From: JALYRV01 sp040902895
GTDB taxonomy: Bacteria > Acidobacteriota > Vicinamibacteria > Vicinamibacterales > SCN-69-37
Reading direction: 5' to 3'
NCBI GenBank assembly: GCA_040902895.1
Contig: JBBDWL010000090.1
Location: forward strand, 1 to 64,000
Length of the DNA stretch: 64,000 bases
Within the stretch, counting starts at the first letter, position 1. Every line of letters starts with the position of its first letter. This document shows positions 17,486 through 25,977 of the stretch, in pieces. Position numbers and translations under genes: made by a program. The notes under the pieces are model-generated. The model made no database searches. It was not told where the DNA came from and saw only the letters and a list, made by a program, of their open reading frames with translations.

Positions 17486-18562
17486 TCATTCGGGGCCGGT
17501 TGGCACGAAACGACGGCCGATGCGCCCGTTCGCGCCAACCGCGAAGGCTGCCGTGCCCGGGCCGCGCTGAAAGCCCTTCGGCACGCTGATGGCATCGAAG
17601 CACGGACACGCGATCGGCCTCCACGTCCGGCCATCGTCCGTCGAGATGTCCGCGCCGGTTGGACCGACGGCAATCCACGGCTGAAAGCGGCCCGTGCCGC
17701 CCGCAGGAACAAACGCGACGGCCGAGCGATAGCCGGAAACCTTCACGAGCGTCCATGTCTTGCCGCCGTCGGAGGTGATGGCGGCGTTGTCGACCGCGTC
17801 ATTCTCTTTGTTGTAGTCGCCGCCGACGATGACGCCGTGGCGCCGGTCGCGAAACGCGATCGAGTAGATGCCTGAAGATGGACCGGCGGCGAGCGGCGTG
17901 TCGGCAATCGTCCATGTCTTGCCCGCGTCGGATGAATGCAGCACGCGCGATTTCGCCGCGGCGCCGGTGCCGATCCAGACGTCGGTCTTGCCCGTGACCG
18001 CGACGTTCGTGCCGCTGGCCGCGAATGCGCCTTCGTTTTCGAGCGCCGGCGGCAGCGAGTCGGGCGGGATGCGCGTCCACGTCTTTCCGCCATCGAGAGT
18101 GCGGATGATCACGAACCGCCCATCGACGCTGTCGCTGAATGCGATGCCGCGCTCGTCGTCCCAGAACGCCATCGCATCGAAGAACGCTTTCGGATCGGTG
18201 TTCTGGAACTGCAGCGCCCAGGTCTGGCCGCCGTCTTCGGTTTTGTAGATGCGCGACGCGGAACCGTTGCCGATGCTGAGCACGTATGCCACGCGGTCGC
18301 TCATCGCATCAACGTCGCGAAAATCGAGCTGCGCCGCATCCGGCACCGACACCGCCTGCCACACGCGCCCGCCATCGACCGTGCGCAGCACCGTGCCGCG
18401 CGCGCCGCTCGCCCACGCCACTTTGTCGCTGACGACGCTGACGCCGCGCAGGCGCACGTCCGTGCCGCTGCGCTGACTGTCCCATTGTTGAAGGGCGAAT
18501 GTGGGGAGGGAGAGGAGATAGGGAATGAGGAGCACGGTCACGATTCCATGCGGCGTACGCAT
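17486..18562 (-). CDS. Secreted Asp-box (BNR) beta-propeller protein, YCF48-like
   Basis: 358 aa, signal peptide about 1-24. Six Asp-box motifs (S/T-x-D-x-G-x-x-W: TVDGGRVW, TEDGGQTW, TLDGGKTW, SSDAGKTW, TSDGGKTW, STDDGRTW) mark successive blades of a beta-propeller related to YCF48/BNR proteins. No sialidase catalytic residues are recognised, so a binding or assembly role is more likely. The ATG at 18562 is preferred over a GTG five codons upstream because a GAGG motif precedes it at normal distance. The two-arm element at 18595-18700 lies upstream. Confidence 0.8.
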   Translation of the reverse strand: MRTPHGIVTVLLIPYLLSLPTFALQQWDSQRSGTDVRLRGVSVVSDKVAWASGARGTVLRTVDGGRVWQAVSVPDAAQLDFRDVDAMSDRVAYVLSIGNGSASRIYKTEDGGQTWALQFQNTDPKAFFDAMAFWDDERGIAFSDSVDGRFVIIRTLDGGKTWTRIPPDSLPPALENEGAFAASGTNVAVTGKTDVWIGTGAAAKSRVLHSSDAGKTWTIADTPLAAGPSSGIYSIAFRDRRHGVIVGGDYNKENDAVDNAAITSDGGKTWTLVKVSGYRSAVAFVPAGGTGRFQPWIAVGPTGADISTDDGRTWRPIACPCFDAISVPKGFQRGPGTAAFAVGANGRIGRRFVPTGPE

Positions 18563-18594
18563 GCCCAATCCTCGCACGATCCCAGGGGGCGACC

Positions 18595-18700
18595 GCGTCA
18601 GGCCGGTGTTTTCTTCGCGGCGGCGTTAAAAGATCGCAGGCGCGACCGCTCTTTGGCGCGCCCTTGCCTCGCCGACGCGAAGGAAATACCGGCCTGACGC
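18595..18700 (-). repeat. Structured element, copy 1: conserved 44-nt core in copy-specific arms
   Basis: Arms 18595-18625 and 18670-18700 pair at 28 of 31 positions around a 44-nt core (18626-18669). Read on the minus strand it starts 5 nt after the stop codon of the S9 peptidase gene. Immediately around the core are CGGCG/CGCCG and a pyrimidine-pyrimidine mismatch, both also found in copy 2 (46002-46103). The core matches copy 2 at 39 of 44 positions, while the outer arms share no similarity with it. Within the core, GGCGCG (from 18662 down) can pair with CGCGCC. Not coding in any convincing frame. It could be a structured RNA, an mRNA 3'-end element or a small mobile palindrome. Confidence 0.8.
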
Positions 18701-18705
18701 AAAGC

Positions 18706-21024
18706 TCATTCGTAATCCTGATCGCCCTGCGGGGAGGTTGATGTCGTCACGGTCTTTGCGTTCCAGTCGGGCGGCTGCACGCCCAGCAAGTGGCGGACGA
18801 AGAAGTCGAAGCGCCTGCGTTCGCCATACGCGCCGCCGGGGCCGTGGCCCGCGCCGGGAATGAACAGCAGATCGAAGTCCTTGTTCGCCTTGATCAAAGC
18901 GCTAGCCACCTGCAGTGTTGAAGCAGGGTCGACGTTCGTGTCGAGCTCGCCGACGACGAGCAGGAGTTTGCCCTGCAGCTTGCCGGCGTGCACGACGTTC
19001 GACGAGTCCTCGTAATGCGTGCCGAGCGGCCAACCCATCCACTGCTCGTTCCACCAGATCTTGTCCATGCGGTTGTCGTGGCAGCCGACCGCTGACACCG
19101 CCGCATCGTAGAAGTCGGGGTGGAAGAGCAGTCCGCCGAGCGAGTTCTGTCCGCCGGCCGACGTGCCGTAGATGCCGACGCGCGTGATGTCGTACCACGG
19201 ATACTTCGCGCCCACGGCCTTGTGCCACCGGATGCGATCGGGGAATCCGGCGTCGCCCAGATTGCGCCACGCGACGTCGTGAAACGCCTTCGACCGGTTC
19301 GACGTGCCCATGCCGTCGATCTGGACGACGATGAAGCCGAGCTCGGCCTGGCCGCGCATGGCGTTGTTGGCGCCGAAAGCCTTCGGCACGAACGATCCTT
19401 GCGGACCCGCGTAAATATTTTCGATTACGGGATACTTTTTCCGCGGATCGAAATTCGTCGGCCGATAGATCACGCCCCAGATGTCCGTTTTGCCGTCGCG
19501 CCCCTTCGAGACGAACACTTCCGGCGCCGTCCAGCCCTCTTTCTTCAGCGCGGACAGATCACCGGTGCCGAGCGTCGCGATCAGTGAGTTGTCGGCCGAG
19601 CGGCGCAGCTCCGACACCGGCGCCATGTCGACGCGCGAGTAGAGATCCACGAACTGCTCCATGTCGGGCGTGAACGTCACGGTATGCGTGCCATTGGCCG
19701 TCGTGAAGGCATGCAGGCCGGTGCCGTCGAAGTTGATCCGGTAGAAGTGCACGAAATACGGATCCTGATCGGGGTTCTTGCCCGTGGCGCTGAACCAGAT
19801 CTGCTTCTTCGCCTCGTCGACCTCGACGACGCTCCTGACGGCCCAGTCGCCCTTCGTAATCTGGTTTCGGACCTGACCGGTCTTTCCGTCGATCAGATAG
19901 AGATGGTTCCAGCCGTCGCGCTCCGACATCCAGATCACGCTTTCGCCGTCATCGACGTCATAGCGGTATTTCTTGCCGGAGTAATTGAAGAAGGTCTGCG
20001 GCTTCTCTTCGAGCACCACGCGCGGCGTGCCATTGGCGGCATCGATCTCGATCACGCGATAGAGCTGATGCCCGCGTTCGTTGTACTCGAATGTCACGGC
20101 GCGGCTGTCTTTGCGCCAGACGAGGCGCGAGACGTCGTAGGCATTCGGAAACAGCGCGCGGTCGACGATGCGCTGGGTCTTCGAGGCGACGTCGAAGATG
20201 ACCGGCTGCTCGACGTCGAGCACGTCGCCGGGCTTGGCGTAGAGACGCGTCGAGTGCTTCGGCTGCAGCTGATCTTCGGGCGACGACTCCACGTAGTGCA
20301 CGTAGCGCCTGAAGCCAGGCGTCACGCGATACGCGGCGAGCTTCTTAGAGTCGGGCGACCACTCGATCATGCGCAGCTCGTAGGCGCCGCCTTCCGAGCC
20401 GTCGCGGCTGAGCGCGATCGTCTCGCGCGAGCCGGGCGCCCGCACGTGGACGTTGTAATTAATGATGAGCGCTTCCCATTTGCCGTCGGGCGACGTGCGC
20501 GGCGCGTTGGGCGCGCCGTCAGGTCCCGCTCCGCCGCCGCGGCCCGGACCGGCGCCGCGGCCGCGGCCGCCCGTCTGCCCCTCCATCTTGCGGCACGTCG
20601 AGTCGGCAACCGCGCAGCGATAGACGCCGCCGTCGACCGTCATTTCGATCGACCGCTCGCCGTCGACGAACCTGAAGTTGTTGAAGGGCAGTGCGGCGCC
20701 GGTATATTTCTCGCCGGTCAGGGCCGACAAGGCTGCCGCGATTCTGTCATGGTCGAACGCCGGCTTCCGCTCGCCCGTTTTGGCATCGACGAGTACGAAG
20801 TCTTGCCCGGCCTGCGTGATGACGCGGTAGTGAAACCGGCCGGTTTCCCCAATCCACACCGGTGCGTCGGGCGTGCCGGTGACTTTCTTCGCATCGAAGC
20901 GCTCGCGCAGTTTCAGGGCGCGGTCGTAATCGGCTTGCGTGCCCTGCGCGAGGGCCAGCGAAGGCGCGGCGGCAAGGGCGATGAAAACGATTACAACGGC
21001 GGCAAGACGGCGTGAAGGAATCAT
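18706..21024 (-). CDS. S9 family serine peptidase (DPP IV/prolyl oligopeptidase type)
   Basis: 772 aa with a signal peptide (about 1-27). An N-terminal beta-propeller (DPP IV N-terminal type, about 60-510) precedes the alpha/beta-hydrolase domain. Catalytic triad by motif: Ser in GIYGTSAGG (about residue 621), Asp in GELDTNVDP (about 696), His in GAGHGPGG (about 727). Hydrolyses peptides, probably cleaving after proline or a small residue in the periplasm. A Gly/Arg-rich low-complexity insert (about 150-175, GGRGRGAGPGRGGG) interrupts the propeller. Stop codon 5 nt from the structured element. Confidence 0.88.
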   Translation of the reverse strand: MIPSRRLAAVVIVFIALAAAPSLALAQGTQADYDRALKLRERFDAKKVTGTPDAPVWIGETGRFHYRVITQAGQDFVLVDAKTGERKPAFDHDRIAAALSALTGEKYTGAALPFNNFRFVDGERSIEMTVDGGVYRCAVADSTCRKMEGQTGGRGRGAGPGRGGGAGPDGAPNAPRTSPDGKWEALIINYNVHVRAPGSRETIALSRDGSEGGAYELRMIEWSPDSKKLAAYRVTPGFRRYVHYVESSPEDQLQPKHSTRLYAKPGDVLDVEQPVIFDVASKTQRIVDRALFPNAYDVSRLVWRKDSRAVTFEYNERGHQLYRVIEIDAANGTPRVVLEEKPQTFFNYSGKKYRYDVDDGESVIWMSERDGWNHLYLIDGKTGQVRNQITKGDWAVRSVVEVDEAKKQIWFSATGKNPDQDPYFVHFYRINFDGTGLHAFTTANGTHTVTFTPDMEQFVDLYSRVDMAPVSELRRSADNSLIATLGTGDLSALKKEGWTAPEVFVSKGRDGKTDIWGVIYRPTNFDPRKKYPVIENIYAGPQGSFVPKAFGANNAMRGQAELGFIVVQIDGMGTSNRSKAFHDVAWRNLGDAGFPDRIRWHKAVGAKYPWYDITRVGIYGTSAGGQNSLGGLLFHPDFYDAAVSAVGCHDNRMDKIWWNEQWMGWPLGTHYEDSSNVVHAGKLQGKLLLVVGELDTNVDPASTLQVASALIKANKDFDLLFIPGAGHGPGGAYGERRRFDFFVRHLLGVQPPDWNAKTVTTSTSPQGDQDYE

Positions 21025-21070
21025 GCGCAGGCTCCTGAAAGTGGTTCGAGAGCCAGAGGATAACGCAGAT

Positions 21071-23809
21071 CTACAGAGCTCTCAACGCAACGTTTGGATC
21101 GACCTCGGCCGCGCGGCGCGCGGGCAGGTAGCAGGCCAGGAACCCGGCGATGACGACCGGAATCGGCACGAACAGAATCATCGCTGGATCGAACACCGGA
21201 AGATTGGCGTCGAGCGTCGCCCGGATGATGCCGCGCCCCGCAAACCCGAAGAAGAGCCCGAGCGCGAGCCCCTGCACGATGGGCCGGAAGCCTTCGCCGA
21301 GGATCATCCGCGAGATCGATCGCTTCTCCGCGCCGAGCGCCATCCGCAATCCCACCTCGCGCGTCCTCATCGTCACTGCCTGCGTCAGGACGCCATACAG
21401 GCCCGCCATCGACAACAGCAGGGCAAGCAGGCCGAGTCCTCCGATTCCGGATGCCACGATGCGGGCGAAGTAGTAGAAGCCAGCAAGGACCGATCGTCCC
21501 GAGCCTGACTGGCTGATCGCCAGGCCGGGCGCCGCCTGCGCGACGGCGGTGCGGAGCGCGCCCGCGGCGTGATCGGCATCTGTGCGCGCTCTGCCAACAA
21601 TCGTCAGCGAGGGAAAATACTGCTGCGCGAGCGGCAGATACATCAGTCCGCTGCTGCCGCGCCGCGTCAGGCTCGAGACGTCCGTGTCGCGCGCGATTCC
21701 AATCACCGCCGCCCGAACGGGATCCGGCGCAGGCGCGCCCGATATCGTCCTCGGCAGTCTGAACGTGATTTCGCGTCCAACGACATCGACTGTTCCGAAC
21801 ACGTCGCGGGCGGTTTTCTCGCTGAGCACTGCCACGCGCTGCGCGCCGGCGACATCGCGGCCGTCGAATGCACGACCTCTGATGATCGGCACGCCAATAG
21901 TCGGGAAGATCTCCGGCGTCGCGGCGAGGGTCCTGGCATCTGGATATATCCGCCCCTTGACGAACGTGTCGTTGCCGCGGGTCACATGCGCATAAGGAGT
22001 GCCGGAAGTCCCATACGGCAATCCCGAGGAAATCGCGACGCGCTCGATGGCGGGATGTTCGGCCGCCTTTGCCGCTATACGTTCCGTGGCGTATCTGGCA
22101 CGCCCTTCGTCCCACCGCTGCAGCTGGAAATCGAGTACGGCCACGGCCATGCGACCGAGATCGATCCCGGAATCGTGCCGCGCTTCCATGAGCACCGACT
22201 TCATGAACAGCGTTGCGATGATGAAGAACGTCGACGCGATGGCAACCTGCCAGCGAATCAGCCGCCCCTGTGATCGTTGCTGTCTGGAGCCGACGGATCC
22301 GGCTGCGCCCGCGAGCGCGCTGCGCGGGCTTCGACGCGTGAGCTGCAGCGCCGGACCGATGCCGAAGACGAGCAGCGACAACAGCACAGCGCCGACGGCA
22401 ACCGCGAGCGCCTCGACGCTCAGGCGCGGCGCAAGTTGCAGAATCTGCCCCCGTCCGATCGGTACTTCCATCGTCAGGCTATAGAGCAGCCCGCGCGTAA
22501 CGACGAACGCGCCGACCGCGCCGAGCGCTGCGAGGATGACCGCTTCCGCGGCGTATTCCCGTACCAGCCGGCCGCGCGACGCGCCGAGAGCCTGCCGCAC
22601 CGCGCGCTCTACGGCTCTCGCGGCGCCGCGCGCGAGCATCAGATTCGCGAGGTTCGTGCAGGCAACAATGAGCACCATGCCGACAAGCAGCGTGATGAGC
22701 AGGCCGAACCGCGTGGCACCGGCAGACATCTCGGCGTGGACCTCGGACACAGTTCGCGCAGTCCAATTGCGCGCGCCTGGCATCATTATCCCTTGCGAGC
22801 TCCGTAGCTGCAGAGGGAACGCGGTGTCGAGTTGACGGCCGAGCGTCGTGATCTCGGCCGACGCCTGCGGCGCGGATACGCCGTGCGCGAGACGTCCAAC
22901 CACCCACAAATGCCGCCGCGTACGTCGCTCGACTTCGCCTTGTTCGGCACCGCCTGCCAGCTCTGTCAGCGTTCGCATGGGGATCCATGCGCTCGTCTGC
23001 CTCGATGGGTGCAGCCAGATGCCGTCGAATGATTCGTGTGCGATGCCGACGACCTGGAACGCCCGCTCTGCGATGCGCACGGTGCGTCCGACGGCAGCGG
23101 AATCCGAGCCGAGCCTCGTGCGCCAGAATGCCGCGCTCACCACGACCACCGGCGCCTGCGCTGCGTTGTCGGCCGCATCCAGGACGCGGCCGGCGATAGG
23201 GTGAACGCCGAAGACGGAGAAGTAGGAGCCGGTGACGCCTTCGATCAGCGCTATCTGAGCGCGCGTGTCATCTCCCAGGCCGTGCGTGGCCGTCGCGCTC
23301 GCGGCGATCTGTGAAAAGCTTTGCTGCGCGGAGGCGAGGTCTTCGAAGTCGGCCCCTGAAACAATCGACGACCAGGTCGGACGGGCTCCATAGAAGGGCG
23401 CGCTGCCGGAGATGAACGCAATGCGGCCCGGATTGCTGACACCTGGCGGCTTCCAGAGCGTGGCGCGTACAACAGAGAAGACCGCCGTTGTAACCCCGAC
23501 GCCGACGGCCAGTGACACGACCGCGAAGATCGTGAACAGCGGCGTCGCGCGCAGACGGCGCCACGCATAGACGAAGTCGCGTGAAAGGCCGGTCGCGAAA
23601 TGACTGATGGCACCGAGCCGCTGCTCGCGCCGGCACTGCTGCTCGTAATGCTCAACCGCGCCGAACTGTGCGCGCGCCTGGTCAAGCGCGTCGTCGAGCG
23701 GCACACCCCTCGCGGCGATGTCCGCGGCCCGCTGTGCGATGTGGGTCTTCAACTCCTCGCCGATCGCGTCTCCGGAGGGTGTGCGCCGCTTCAGGAATCG
23801 CCGGAGCAT
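21071..23809 (-). CDS. Orphan MacB/FtsX-type permease (ADOP family) coupled to PadR
   Basis: 912 aa. It begins with a short cytosolic helical domain (about 1-70, with EELKTHIAQRAADIAARG) typical of ADOPs encoded beside PadR regulators, then the TM/MacB/FtsX double architecture (RAVERAVRQALGASRGRL about 410, RTREVGLRMALGAEKRSI about 815). The ATG overlaps the PadR stop (TGATG at 23807-23811), so the permease is translated from the PadR mRNA and should fall under its control. No ATPase nearby. Role probably efflux or envelope transport; substrate unknown. Confidence 0.87.
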   Translation of the reverse strand: MLRRFLKRRTPSGDAIGEELKTHIAQRAADIAARGVPLDDALDQARAQFGAVEHYEQQCRREQRLGAISHFATGLSRDFVYAWRRLRATPLFTIFAVVSLAVGVGVTTAVFSVVRATLWKPPGVSNPGRIAFISGSAPFYGARPTWSSIVSGADFEDLASAQQSFSQIAASATATHGLGDDTRAQIALIEGVTGSYFSVFGVHPIAGRVLDAADNAAQAPVVVVSAAFWRTRLGSDSAAVGRTVRIAERAFQVVGIAHESFDGIWLHPSRQTSAWIPMRTLTELAGGAEQGEVERRTRRHLWVVGRLAHGVSAPQASAEITTLGRQLDTAFPLQLRSSQGIMMPGARNWTARTVSEVHAEMSAGATRFGLLITLLVGMVLIVACTNLANLMLARGAARAVERAVRQALGASRGRLVREYAAEAVILAALGAVGAFVVTRGLLYSLTMEVPIGRGQILQLAPRLSVEALAVAVGAVLLSLLVFGIGPALQLTRRSPRSALAGAAGSVGSRQQRSQGRLIRWQVAIASTFFIIATLFMKSVLMEARHDSGIDLGRMAVAVLDFQLQRWDEGRARYATERIAAKAAEHPAIERVAISSGLPYGTSGTPYAHVTRGNDTFVKGRIYPDARTLAATPEIFPTIGVPIIRGRAFDGRDVAGAQRVAVLSEKTARDVFGTVDVVGREITFRLPRTISGAPAPDPVRAAVIGIARDTDVSSLTRRGSSGLMYLPLAQQYFPSLTIVGRARTDADHAAGALRTAVAQAAPGLAISQSGSGRSVLAGFYYFARIVASGIGGLGLLALLLSMAGLYGVLTQAVTMRTREVGLRMALGAEKRSISRMILGEGFRPIVQGLALGLFFGFAGRGIIRATLDANLPVFDPAMILFVPIPVVIAGFLACYLPARRAAEVDPNVALRAL

Positions 23810-24150
23810 CAGTCGACACCCGCCGTCTTCAGGGCGGCGTCCATGACGCCAACCATGCGATTCCAATCCCTGGTGGCTTCGCGCAGTCGTTTCCGTCCAG
23901 GCAGGGTGATTCGATAGAAGCGCGCGCGCCGGTTGTTCTCGGATGTGCCCCAGCTGGCATCGATCAGGCCTTGCCGCTCGAGCCGGTATAGGGCCGGGTA
24001 CAGCGCGCCCTGCTCGATCGTCAACGCGCCGCCGGTGATCTGCTGCACGCGGAGCAGTACGCCGTAGCCGTGCTGCTCGCCCAGCGAGAGCGCTTTAAGA
24101 ATCAGAAGATCGAGTGTGCCGGGAAGAATCCCTGCAGGGGCCGACGTCAT
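23809..24150 (-). CDS. PadR family transcriptional regulator
   Basis: 113 aa winged-helix protein. The PadR signature is clear: GTLDLLILKALSLGEQHGYG (about 11-30) followed by ALTIEQGALYPALYRLERQGLI, the recognition helix and wing region, and a short C-terminal dimerisation helix. It probably represses its own operon with the downstream ADOP permease until a ligand releases it. A perfect 11-bp dyad lies just upstream, between a TTGACA box and the start codon, a sensible place for autoregulation. Confidence 0.92.
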   Translation of the reverse strand: MTSAPAGILPGTLDLLILKALSLGEQHGYGVLLRVQQITGGALTIEQGALYPALYRLERQGLIDASWGTSENNRRARFYRITLPGRKRLREATRDWNRMVGVMDAALKTAGVD

Positions 24151-24167
24151 CGCGCTCTCCCAAATAA

Positions 24168-24204
24168 GTTAGGGGAAGGTATCCTTCTTCCCCTAACCTG
24201 TCAA
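24168..24204 (-). promoter_or_regulatory. Promoter and dyad operator candidate for padR-ADOP
   Basis: GTTAGGGGAAG (24168-24178) and CTTCCCCTAAC (24187-24197) form a perfect 11-bp inverted repeat with an 8-nt spacer. On the minus strand TTGACA (24204-24199) abuts the dyad, and a weak -10 (TACCTT) lies 17 nt further on, inside it. Such overlap is expected for repression by a dimeric PadR protein. The dyad is 17 nt from the padR start codon. Functional link inferred from position. Confidence 0.6.
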
Positions 24205-24223
24205 GGAGAGAGCGCGCGCTCGG

Positions 24224-25114
24224 CTAGCGGCGGTCGCGGTCCCGCTCGCCCGGCCGGCCGATGCTGACCGACCCGTTCGACGTGCGGACGCGGATGGGTG
24301 GGCCGCCCGAGCCGATCGTGGTGTCGATGTCGCGGTTGCGGCGCAGCTCGCCCTGCACCGTAATCGGGAAGCCGACCCGGATGGTGCCGTTCGATGTGCC
24401 GGCCGTCAGCCGCGCGTTGTAATTCTCCGGCATCGTGAGCCGCACCGAGCCGTTCGACGTGCTGACGTCGAGGCCCGTTCCGTCCCACCTCGTGCCCGAG
24501 AGGATCGCGTTGACCGAGCCATTGCTGGTGTCGGCCTGCACGTCGCCGGCGACATCGGTGAGCGCGATGCTGCCGTTGCTCGTGCGCATCCGCAGACGTC
24601 CGCGGACGCCTGTGACGCCGAGCGATCCGTTCGACGACACGAGGTCGAGATCGGTGGCTTCAGGCGCCTGAATGCGGAAGCCCACATGCCAGCCTTCACG
24701 GTTGGCCGTGCGCGGGCCGGTCGCCCTGATGGTGCCGCTCGTCGTGACCGCAATGTCGCGCGCAATTTCTCGCGCGCGCGCGGCGTCGCGCGCATATGTC
24801 ACGACGCGGGCGACCACCAGCACGTCGCTGCGGCGCTCGCCGGTCACCCGGATGCTGCCGTTCGACGTTTCCACCGCCACCGCGCCGGCACCCAGCGTGA
24901 AGTCGCGCACTTCGCAAAACGTTTCGCGATCCTCGCGGTCATCGTTCCGCTGCGCTTCGTCGCACCAGGAATCGTTGCTCTGGCTTCGTGGCGCCGAAGC
25001 CTGGCCTGGCCACGCGGTGCTGTCGCGGTGTTCCTCCTCGGCGGGGATCGCGGCGGCCATCATCGGCACGGCCGCCAGCACGACAAAACCTATTCTGGCA
25101 ATAGCTCGAAACAT
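24224..25114 (-). CDS. DUF4097-type beta-helix protein, exported
   Basis: 296 aa, signal peptide about 1-26. The second half is a series of imperfect repeats around S/T-SNGS-V/I (SSNGSLGV, TSNGSIAL, TSNGSVNA, TSNGSVRL, TSNGTIRV, TSNGSVSI), the regular rung pattern of DUF4097 (adhesin-like) proteins, predicting a right-handed beta-solenoid. No catalytic motif. Probably periplasmic or surface-exposed. It lies behind the padR-ADOP operon on the same strand, but the padR promoter separates them. Confidence 0.78.
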   Translation of the reverse strand: MFRAIARIGFVVLAAVPMMAAAIPAEEEHRDSTAWPGQASAPRSQSNDSWCDEAQRNDDREDRETFCEVRDFTLGAGAVAVETSNGSIRVTGERRSDVLVVARVVTYARDAARAREIARDIAVTTSGTIRATGPRTANREGWHVGFRIQAPEATDLDLVSSNGSLGVTGVRGRLRMRTSNGSIALTDVAGDVQADTSNGSVNAILSGTRWDGTGLDVSTSNGSVRLTMPENYNARLTAGTSNGTIRVGFPITVQGELRRNRDIDTTIGSGGPPIRVRTSNGSVSIGRPGERDRDRR

Positions 25115-25173
25115 CAGACCTCCCAGTCTCGACCCATTAGACGGCGGCCCAGGCGTCCGCGTTGTCGCCGCGG

Positions 25174-25926
25174 TCAGCGCGCGAATTTGGCGACGAGCGC
25201 CGCCGAGATGATCGTATCGGTGCTGCCGAACCCGGGAACCGGCTCATTCAGATAGCTCAGGGTGTGGGATACCTTGAGCGAGAACAGTCGCGAGAGGGCG
25301 GCGGACAGGGCCAGCGCGTTGGAGTACCGCCAGTCATCCGCCTCTGCAAGCGGCAACAGGAATCCGGCGTCATTCGTGAGCTCGGCGTTCTCCGAGAGCT
25401 TCCACGTGTACTTGGCCACCGTTTGCAGGATCGCCGACCGCAGGTCGTCGCCCGCGAGCCGGTTCTCAATGAGATATCCGGCGCCGGCATCCAGCCGCAG
25501 TGCGTGGCGCGCGCGGTCAATCGCCAGCCAGCCGAGGCCGGCGTCGAGCGTCGTCCGGGCGTCGATGCCGGCGAACGTGTCGCGCAGGAATCCCGCCCGG
25601 CCGAACAGATCCAGCCTTGGCGACAGCTTTCGCGACTCGCGCACTTGCGCAAACAGCGACCGCGCCGTCTCCCGGTCGTCTGCCGACGCGCGCACGAAGA
25701 CGGCCTTCGCTTCGGTCGTCCAGACGGCAGCCCGCCAGATCAGCTCGCCCGCCGTCCCCAGCGTCTGCGCATCCGTGTTGCCGCCCATAGACACGAAGGA
25801 CAGCTCGGCCTTGCCTTCAAGGGCCGGGGGCGGCGGATCCGGGGGCGGCGCCTGGACCGGTGGCGGTGTTTGCGCGGCGGTAGCGGAGGGAGAGAGAAGC
25901 AGGACAGCGACGATTAGGGAGCGCAT
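25174..25926 (-). CDS. DUF481 (YdiY-like) outer-membrane beta-barrel protein
   Basis: 250 aa. Signal peptide about 1-18 (MRSLIVAVLLLSPSATAAQ), a Pro-rich linker, then alternating hydrophobic/polar strands (such as LSFVSMGGNTDAQTLG, LDAGLGWLAIDR, LDAGAGYLIENRLAG) of the salt-inducible YdiY/DUF481 barrel family, ending in a short strand with a terminal basic residue. The ATG has GGAG upstream. Much longer open frame continues 5' of it antisense to the S9 gene, but has no family match. Role unknown; probably outer membrane. Confidence 0.75.
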   Translation of the reverse strand: MRSLIVAVLLLSPSATAAQTPPPVQAPPPDPPPPALEGKAELSFVSMGGNTDAQTLGTAGELIWRAAVWTTEAKAVFVRASADDRETARSLFAQVRESRKLSPRLDLFGRAGFLRDTFAGIDARTTLDAGLGWLAIDRARHALRLDAGAGYLIENRLAGDDLRSAILQTVAKYTWKLSENAELTNDAGFLLPLAEADDWRYSNALALSAALSRLFSLKVSHTLSYLNEPVPGFGSTDTIISAALVAKFAR

Positions 25927-25977
25927 GGAGCTCCACCGCAAGCGAAATCCGCGCCAGCCTATAATTCCTGAACCCGT

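Noticed and set aside
18595..18700. Integron attC site
   Set aside because: Copy-specific arms around a conserved structure recall attC, but the RYYYAAC/GTTRRRY boxes are absent from the element ends and no integrase or cassette array is present.
19684..21015. 443-codon plus-strand open frame
   Set aside because: Antisense shadow of the S9 peptidase with no recognisable domain.
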